DNA from: Herbiconiux sp. SALV-R1 | GTDB lineage: Bacteria; Actinomycetota; Actinomycetes; Actinomycetales; Microbacteriaceae | Length of the DNA: 64,000 nucleotides | Direction: 5' to 3' | Assembly: GCF_013113715.1 (NCBI RefSeq) | Contig: NZ_CP053344.1 | Location: 3,720,001-3,784,000, forward strand | In this document: positions 59,698-64,000 of the stretch, one piece after another | Numbering within the stretch: position 1 is the first letter of the stretch | Layout: each line of letters begins with the position of its first letter | Made by a program: the position numbers and the translations under genes | Notes under the pieces: generated by a model | Databases searched by the model: none | Told to the model about the DNA's origin: nothing | Seen by the model: the letters and a program-made list of their open reading frames with translations, nothing else

Positions 59698-60287
59698 CCG
59701 ACGACACCGCGGGCACCACCCTCGACTGCGGCAAGACCGTCGAGGAGCTGAGCCTCTACCTCGCCTCCGGCCGCACCCCGCCCGACCCCGAGATCGACAC
59801 CTGCCCCGACTGCCTCAACGTGCTCGAGAACCTCGCCCGCCTCGGCGGGCTCTCGCGCGAAGTGCTGCAGCGCGACACCGAGGGCATCGCCCCCGCGGCC
59901 GACAGCTGGGTCGACCGTCTCATGACCGCGGTGCAGGAGGAGCTGCGCTCCGGCCGCGACATCCCCATCCAGCACCCCGATCCGCACGTGCACATCACGG
60001 TGAGCGAAGGCGCGGTGCGCGCGCTGCTGCGGTCGGTCGGCGACGAGGTCTCGGGGGTGCACGTCACGCGCACCCGCATCGACGGCGACGTCGAGACGCC
60101 CGGCGCCCCGGTGACCGTCTCGATCGCCATCGCCGCGGAATGGGGTCAGCCCCTGCAGCAACTGGCGGATGCGGTGCGCAGCGAAGCCTACGACGCACTG
60201 GTGCGTCACACCGATCTCACCGTCGCGGCCATCGACGTCAGCGTCGACGAGCTCTACGCCGACCCTTCCGGAAAGGACCCGTCATGA
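59694..60287 (+). CDS. Asp23/Gls24-family envelope stress protein with Cys-rich N-terminal segment
   Basis: 197 residues. The N-terminal ~50 residues contain LDCGKTVEEL and DTCPDCLNVLENL, a Cys-x24-Cys-x2-Cys arrangement reminiscent of zinc-binding anti-sigma domains. The C-terminal half (PHVHITVSEGAVRALLRSVGDEVSGVHVTRTRIDG, VTVSIAIAAEWGQPLQQLADAVRSEAYDAL) is an Asp23-like alkaline/envelope stress domain. No membrane helix. Coupled by ATGA to the sigma factor and by ATGA to the following gene. Confidence 0.82.
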   Translation: MTDDTAGTTLDCGKTVEELSLYLASGRTPPDPEIDTCPDCLNVLENLARLGGLSREVLQRDTEGIAPAADSWVDRLMTAVQEELRSGRDIPIQHPDPHVHITVSEGAVRALLRSVGDEVSGVHVTRTRIDGDVETPGAPVTVSIAIAAEWGQPLQQLADAVRSEAYDALVRHTDLTVAAIDVSVDELYADPSGKDPS

Positions 60288-60628
60288 ACGATCTCAGCAC
60301 CCCCGTCTCGCCCGGCACCGGTTCGCCCACCGCCGCCGTTCTCGCGGTCGACGGTGTCGTCGCGGTCTACCCGGCGCCCACTCCGCTCGGCACCCTCGCC
60401 GCCCTCGGCTCGCTCCTCGGCGACGCCCCGGTGCGGGAGCAGCCGCGCGCCGAGGTGACCGTCTCGGCCGGGCCCGACGGGCCCGTGCTCACCGCACGCA
60501 TCGGCACCCGGCAGGACGCCGGAGCGGCGGCCACGGCACGCTCGGTGGCCGACGCCCTGCTGCTGCAGCACCCCGGTTCGCAGGTCACGGTGCGGGTCAG
60601 CCGCATCGAGCGGGTCGTCGAACCCTGA
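60284..60628 (+). CDS. Small protein resembling a degenerate Asp23-like domain
   Basis: 114 residues. VLAVDGVVAVYPAPTPLGTLAALGSLLG, then VTVSAGPDGPVLTARIGTRQDAGAAATARSVADALL and VTVRVSRIERV. The strand-helix pattern resembles the Asp23 domain of the preceding protein, but with little identity. Cytoplasmic, no Cys motif. ATGA overlap with the preceding gene implies joint translation. Function unknown, possibly a paralogous partner. Confidence 0.75.
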   Translation: MNDLSTPVSPGTGSPTAAVLAVDGVVAVYPAPTPLGTLAALGSLLGDAPVREQPRAEVTVSAGPDGPVLTARIGTRQDAGAAATARSVADALLLQHPGSQVTVRVSRIERVVEP

Positions 60629-60665
60629 TTCTCCGGGCTCACGACGAGCACCGTAGGGTGTTCTG

Positions 60666-62321
60666 ATGCCCTCCGAGACCCGACCCGCTCCTTCCCCTGC
60701 TCTCCGAGACGGCCGACGCGTCGCGCCGTGGGTGTTCTGGCCTGCGGCCATCCTGGTCGTCGCGTTCAGTGGCTTCGCCGCCTTCTTCCCCGATGCGGCG
60801 GGTGTCTTCTTCGGCACCATCCAGACCACGATCGTCAACACCTTCAACTGGTACTACGTGCTCATCGCCGCGTTCTTCGTGGCCTTCGCCCTGTTCGTCG
60901 GCTTCAGCCGCTTCGGTGACATCAAGCTCGGCAAAGACGACAACGAGCCGGAGTTCTCGCTCGGCGCCTGGTTCTCGCTGCTGTTCGCCGCGGGCATGGG
61001 AATCGGGCTCGTCTTCTACGGTGTGAGCGAGCCGCTCAGCCACTACGTCGACCCCCGGCCCGGCGTCACCGGCACCCCCGCGCAGCTCGCCCAGTCGGCC
61101 CTCACCCAGACCTACCTGCACTGGGGCGTGCACGCCTGGGCGATCTACGTCGTCGTGGGCCTCGGCCTCGCCTACGCGATCCACCGCCGCAAGCGGCCCA
61201 TCTCCATCCGCTGGGCGCTCGAGCCGCTGCTCGGCAAGCGGGTGCACGGCGGGTGGGGCAACGCGATCGACACGATCGCACTCGCCGGCACCATCTTCGG
61301 CGTCGCGACCTCGCTCGGCCTCGGCGTGCTGCAGATCGGTGCGGGCCTCCAGGCCACGGGGCTGCCCGAGCCCGACACCTTCGTCAATCTGCTCATCATC
61401 GGCGTGATCGTGCTGTTCGTGCTGTTCTCGGTGCTCTCCGGAGTCAACAAGGGGATGAAGTGGCTGTCGAGCTTCAACCTCATCCTCGCCGCCGTGCTGC
61501 TGGTGTTCGTGCTCGTGGTCGGCCAGAGCGAGTACCTGCTGCGTGAGTGGGTGCAGTCGATCGGGGCGTACATCCAGAACTTCGTCGGGCTGAGCTTCAC
61601 CGTGTCGGCCTTCCAGGGCCCGGCGGGCGAGGAGTGGCAGGCGAACTGGACCTCCTTCTACTGGGGCTGGTGGATGTCGTGGGCGCCGTTCGTCGGCATC
61701 TTCATCGCCCGCGTGAGCCGCGGTCGCACGGTGCGGCAGTTCGTGATGGGTGTGCTGGTGGTTCCCACCCTCGTCGGCATCCTATGGTTCGCGGTGCTCG
61801 GCGGTTCGGCGCTGTTCCAGGAGCTGCAGAACCCCGGCTCGATGCTCGACGCGGCGGGCGAGGTCGACAAGGAGGGTGCGCTGTTCCAGCTCTTCGAGAC
61901 CCTTCCCGCGGCACCGGTGCTCACCGTGGGGGCGATCGTGCTCATCGCGATCTTCTTCATCACCTCGGCCGACTCGGGCGCTCTCGTGATGGGCATGATC
62001 GCGACGGGCGGCGCGCCCGAACCGGCGCGCTGGGTGCGGGTGTTCTTCACCCTCGCCACCGCCGGCCTCGCCATCGCGCTGCTCATCGCCGGTGGGCTCT
62101 CGGCGCTGCAGACCGCGGCGACCATCATCGCCTTTCCGTTCAGCATCGTGATGCTGCTGATGTGCTGGTCGACGGTGATCGCCTTCCAGCGCGAACGCCG
62201 GCTCTACGAGCGCGCCCAGCACGCGCAACTGCTCGAGAAGGTCGGCGAGCGCTACGGCCTCGAGGTGGAGACGCCGAACGAGAGCGGTCTGCGTCTGCGA
62301 CCGTGGAGCCGCCGGCGCTAG
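60666..62321 (+). CDS. BCCT-family betaine/carnitine/choline transporter
   Basis: 551 residues with 12 hydrophobic helices. The Gly-rich helix-3 motif GMGIGLVFYGVSEPLSHY and the BCCT signature WTSFYWGWWMSWAPFVGIFIARVSRGRTVRQF are intact, including the tryptophan box. FFITSADSGALVMGMI follows. Family members import glycine betaine, choline or carnitine with sodium or protons, mainly for osmotic protection. The charged C-terminal tail is short, compared with osmosensing BetP. The stop codon shares the palindrome CTAG with the convergent TetR gene. Confidence 0.94.
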   Translation: MPSETRPAPSPALRDGRRVAPWVFWPAAILVVAFSGFAAFFPDAAGVFFGTIQTTIVNTFNWYYVLIAAFFVAFALFVGFSRFGDIKLGKDDNEPEFSLGAWFSLLFAAGMGIGLVFYGVSEPLSHYVDPRPGVTGTPAQLAQSALTQTYLHWGVHAWAIYVVVGLGLAYAIHRRKRPISIRWALEPLLGKRVHGGWGNAIDTIALAGTIFGVATSLGLGVLQIGAGLQATGLPEPDTFVNLLIIGVIVLFVLFSVLSGVNKGMKWLSSFNLILAAVLLVFVLVVGQSEYLLREWVQSIGAYIQNFVGLSFTVSAFQGPAGEEWQANWTSFYWGWWMSWAPFVGIFIARVSRGRTVRQFVMGVLVVPTLVGILWFAVLGGSALFQELQNPGSMLDAAGEVDKEGALFQLFETLPAAPVLTVGAIVLIAIFFITSADSGALVMGMIATGGAPEPARWVRVFFTLATAGLAIALLIAGGLSALQTAATIIAFPFSIVMLLMCWSTVIAFQRERRLYERAQHAQLLEKVGERYGLEVETPNESGLRLRPWSRRR

Positions 62322-62905
62322 GGGCGAGCGAGCTCGTCGAGGTGGCGCGCGAGGGTGTCGAGCATCTGCGAGCTCGGGGCGGAGTCTCCCGTCCACAGGG
62401 CGTGCAGGGCGATGCCGTCGAGCACGGCACGCAGCCGTCGGCTCTCGTGGGCCACGTCACGGCTTCCCGCGAACCGACCCTCCGCCACGAGGATGCCGAT
62501 CGCGAGCCGGCAGACACGGTCGACCCCGTCGCTCAGCGATCGGGCGGCCGGACGCAGCGCGTCGTCGGTGAGCGCCAGCACGCCGAGCTGCACCTGAGCC
62601 ACCAGCTCGGAGCGGCGCTCCGCGTCGAGCGGCAGCAGTTCGGCGAGCATCCCGTCGACCAGCGCGCGCCCCGACAGATCGAGGGAACGGATGCGCGCCG
62701 TCGCCCGCGCCTCGATGACCTCGAAGCAGTACGCCCGCAGGTCCTGCTGCGTGGGGAACGCCCGGCGCAGGGAGGCCGCCGCCAGCCCCGCCTCGGCGGC
62801 GACACCCCGCACCGACAGCGCAGCGAGTCCGTCGCGCTCCAGCACCCGGAGGGCGGCGGCAGCGATCTGCTCGGTGCGCGCCTCGGCGTCGATCCTCTTC
62901 GGCAC
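62318..62905 (-). CDS. TetR/AcrR-family regulator
   Basis: 195 residues. HTH about 8-50 (ARTEQIAAAALRVLERDGLAALSVRGVAAEAGLAAASLRRAFPTQQDL broken here, recognition helix AAASLRRAFPTQQDLR). The C-terminal domain is helical. Start GTG at 62905 with AGGA upstream, 5 nt after the membrane-protein gene; both are led by the 48-bp palindrome at 63463, which it probably binds. The stop overlaps the transporter stop by 4 nt. Confidence 0.85.
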   Translation of the reverse strand: MPKRIDAEARTEQIAAAALRVLERDGLAALSVRGVAAEAGLAAASLRRAFPTQQDLRAYCFEVIEARATARIRSLDLSGRALVDGMLAELLPLDAERRSELVAQVQLGVLALTDDALRPAARSLSDGVDRVCRLAIGILVAEGRFAGSRDVAHESRRLRAVLDGIALHALWTGDSAPSSQMLDTLARHLDELARP

Positions 62906-62910
62906 GTGTC

Positions 62911-63459
62911 CTATTCTGCGGGTCGGAGACCGGCCTCGGGTTTCTTTGGCCAGATCGTGTAGCTCACCGCCCAGACGACGTCGATGCCGAAGACGAGGGT
63001 CAGGATGCCGAAATACCCCGAGAGGGCCGCGGTGCGATCGGGGTCGCCGACCACCAGGATGATCGCGCCCAAGATCGCGGCGGCGATCAGCACGGCGAGC
63101 AGGGTGCGCAGCACATCCCGCCAGCACTTCGCCGTGTAGCGGGCGCCGGTGGGCTTCTCGGGCGGCGGGCCTCCCGCGAAACGGTGCTGGAAGCGCACGT
63201 CTGCCCAGGCGACCATGCGCGACCCGTAGGCCACCGATACCCCGATGTAGATGGCGGCGATGCCGTGCTGCCACGAGGCGGTCGCCCCGCCCAGGAGGTC
63301 GATGGCAACGAGCACCAGCAGTACGGCGTCGATCACGGGGGCCATCAGGAGCAGACCCGCCCCGAGGCGGGGCCGGCGCAGCAGATACCGCGCGGCGAGA
63401 CCACCGAGGATCGCCACCCAGAAGGCGATCTCGCACGCCACGATCGCGATGAGCACCAT
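62911..63459 (-). CDS. Integral membrane protein of unknown function
   Basis: 182 residues with about five hydrophobic helices (about 1-25, 35-57, 64-85, 118-140, 148-170). N-terminal AIVACEIAFWVAILGGLAARYLLRRPRLGAGLLLMAPVIDAVLL resembles a Bacillus YmcC-type membrane protein, from memory. It lies in an operon with a TetR regulator and directly behind a large palindrome, so it is likely the regulated target, perhaps exporting or sensing a compound. Function unknown. Confidence 0.8.
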   Translation of the reverse strand: MVLIAIVACEIAFWVAILGGLAARYLLRRPRLGAGLLLMAPVIDAVLLVLVAIDLLGGATASWQHGIAAIYIGVSVAYGSRMVAWADVRFQHRFAGGPPPEKPTGARYTAKCWRDVLRTLLAVLIAAAILGAIILVVGDPDRTAALSGYFGILTLVFGIDVVWAVSYTIWPKKPEAGLRPAE

Positions 63460-63462
63460 GAA

Positions 63463-63510
63463 CCCGCCCCCCTTTTGTTAGTACGAGTGTACTCACAAAA
63501 AGGGGGCGGG
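63463..63510. promoter_or_regulatory. 48-bp near-perfect palindrome ahead of the membrane protein/TetR operon
   Basis: Two 22-nt arms (63463-63484 and 63489-63510) flank GAGT. Only two of 22 positions mismatch. The core is TTTTGT-x-AGTAC / GTACT-x-ACAAAA, and the outer part is a C-run opposite a G-run. It is 4 nt before the membrane-protein start and 13 nt from the end of the interrupted gene on its right. Probable TetR operator; it could also fold as a terminator hairpin for the gene to its right. Confidence 0.75.
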
Positions 63511-63522
63511 TCACAGCGGGGG

Positions 63523-64000
63523 TCAACTGCCGGAGATGTTCTCCCGCGACTGCTGCACCTGGTCGGTCACCTCGTCCTTGGCCGAGGAGGCCTCGGCCTT
63601 GACGTTCTCGACGGCACCGCTCGCGGCATGCTTCACCGCTGCTGCAGCCTGCTGGGCGGGTTCCTTGAGGTGCTCGCCCACCTCCTTGGCCGCATCCGTC
63701 GCCTTGTCGACGAGCGGCTACGCCTGCTCCTTGATCGTCGACGCCACCTCCTTCTCCTTCTCGGAGGAGGGGATGAGCGAGGCGGCGAGCAGGCCCACGC
63801 CGAAGGCGATGAGGCCCACGGCGAGCGGGTTGCCCTCGGCCTTCGACGCGACCCGGCCCGTGGCGCCCGCGACGGCACCCGCCGCGGAGCCCACTGCCGA
63901 GGCACCGGAGTCGACGGCGGAGTCGGCGACACCGAAGACGCGGTCCTTCACACCGCCCACGGCCTCCTTCACCTTGTCGGTCTGGCGATGCACGATCTTC
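63523..64000 (-). pseudogene. DUF3618-like protein gene, cut by the window edge and interrupted by TAG
   Basis: The frame enters from the right edge (KIVHRQTDKVKEAVGGVKDR), has a Gly/Ala segment and one membrane helix (NPLAVGLIAFGVGLLAASLIP), reaches KEQA and then meets TAG at 63718-63720. In the same frame it continues for 64 codons of amphipathic Ala/Lys/Glu-rich helix (PLVDKATDAAKEVGEHLKEP and on) to TGA at 63523. A single G-to-A change on the plus strand (CAG to TAG) explains the break. It is either a nonsense allele with a shortened tail or a sequencing error. Such membrane-anchored stress proteins are common in actinobacteria. Confidence 0.75.

Noticed and set aside
61253-62962. Arg/Gly-rich plus-strand frames over the BCCT and TetR region
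   Set aside because: They overlap well-supported genes and have no recognisable protein features.
1-64000. CRISPR array, prophage or conjugative element
   Set aside because: No regularly spaced direct repeats, phage structural genes, integrase other than the IS transposase, or transfer genes were seen.
1-64000. tRNA or rRNA genes at island boundaries
   Set aside because: No cloverleaf with a CCA-type end or GTTCRANNC loop was recognised; a covariance-model search would be needed to exclude a divergent one.

Overview
The window is high-GC DNA with Shine-Dalgarno-led genes and many ATGA or TGATG stop/start overlaps. A mycothiol-dependent maleylpyruvate isomerase, LivFGHM-type and sugar ABC importers with lipobox binding proteins, and many IclR/TetR/MarR regulators all point to an actinobacterium, most likely of the family Microbacteriaceae; the genus cannot be fixed from sequence alone. 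No rRNA, tRNA or CRISPR array was recognised. No stretch longer than about 250 bases lacks a gene.

Layout. 1-3521: an XRE regulator, a lipoprotein, a HAD phosphatase and a small membrane protein. 3523-4616: an intact IS481-family element flanked by the 6-bp duplication CCTAGA, inserted one base after a stop codon. 4690-22163: a divergent sugar/sugar-acid regulon. Leftward run dihydratase/aldolase-like protein, IlvD/Edd dehydratase, sugar ABC importer, epimerase/dehydrogenase, ceramidase-like protein, SDR, PfkB kinase and SMP-30 lactonase. Rightward run APC permease, aldose 1-epimerase, alditol oxidase, IclR regulator, MDR dehydrogenase and KDPG-type aldolase. Together they outline an Entner-Doudoroff-like route: alditol or aldose to lactone, aldonate, 2-keto-3-deoxy acid, phosphorylated form, then pyruvate plus a C3 or C2 fragment. 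Two near-identical operator-like palindromes sit at the two divergent promoters.

22276-25861: an SDR/TetR pair with two palindromic operators, an alpha/beta hydrolase, and a tandemly duplicated MarR regulator. 25917-55120: a 29-kb aromatic and organic-acid catabolic island. It holds a Rieske oxygenase with its PDR reductase, cupin, HpcH/HpaI aldolase and SnoaL protein; a VOC dioxygenase and class II aldolase/decarboxylase; a GMC oxidoreductase and TetR; a five-gene Liv-type ABC importer; an MBL-fold hydrolase; a meta-cleavage operon (extradiol dioxygenase, tautomerase, two hydratase/decarboxylase paralogues, DmpG aldolase, DmpF dehydrogenase); an IclR regulator; an aconitase-like hydratase, class III CoA-transferase and HMG-CoA-lyase-like module; and a gentisate operon (FAD hydroxylase, cupin dioxygenase, FAH hydrolases, maleylpyruvate isomerase). 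A 15-bp motif, GCTCCGTATAAGTAC, recurs exactly in two distant divergent promoters of this island.

55164-64000: an LtrA-like membrane protein, two AraC regulators around a CMD/AhpD-like protein, an ECF-like sigma factor coupled to Asp23-like stress proteins, a BCCT transporter, a TetR/membrane-protein pair headed by a 48-bp palindrome, and at the right edge a DUF3618-like gene cut by the window end and interrupted by an in-frame TAG.
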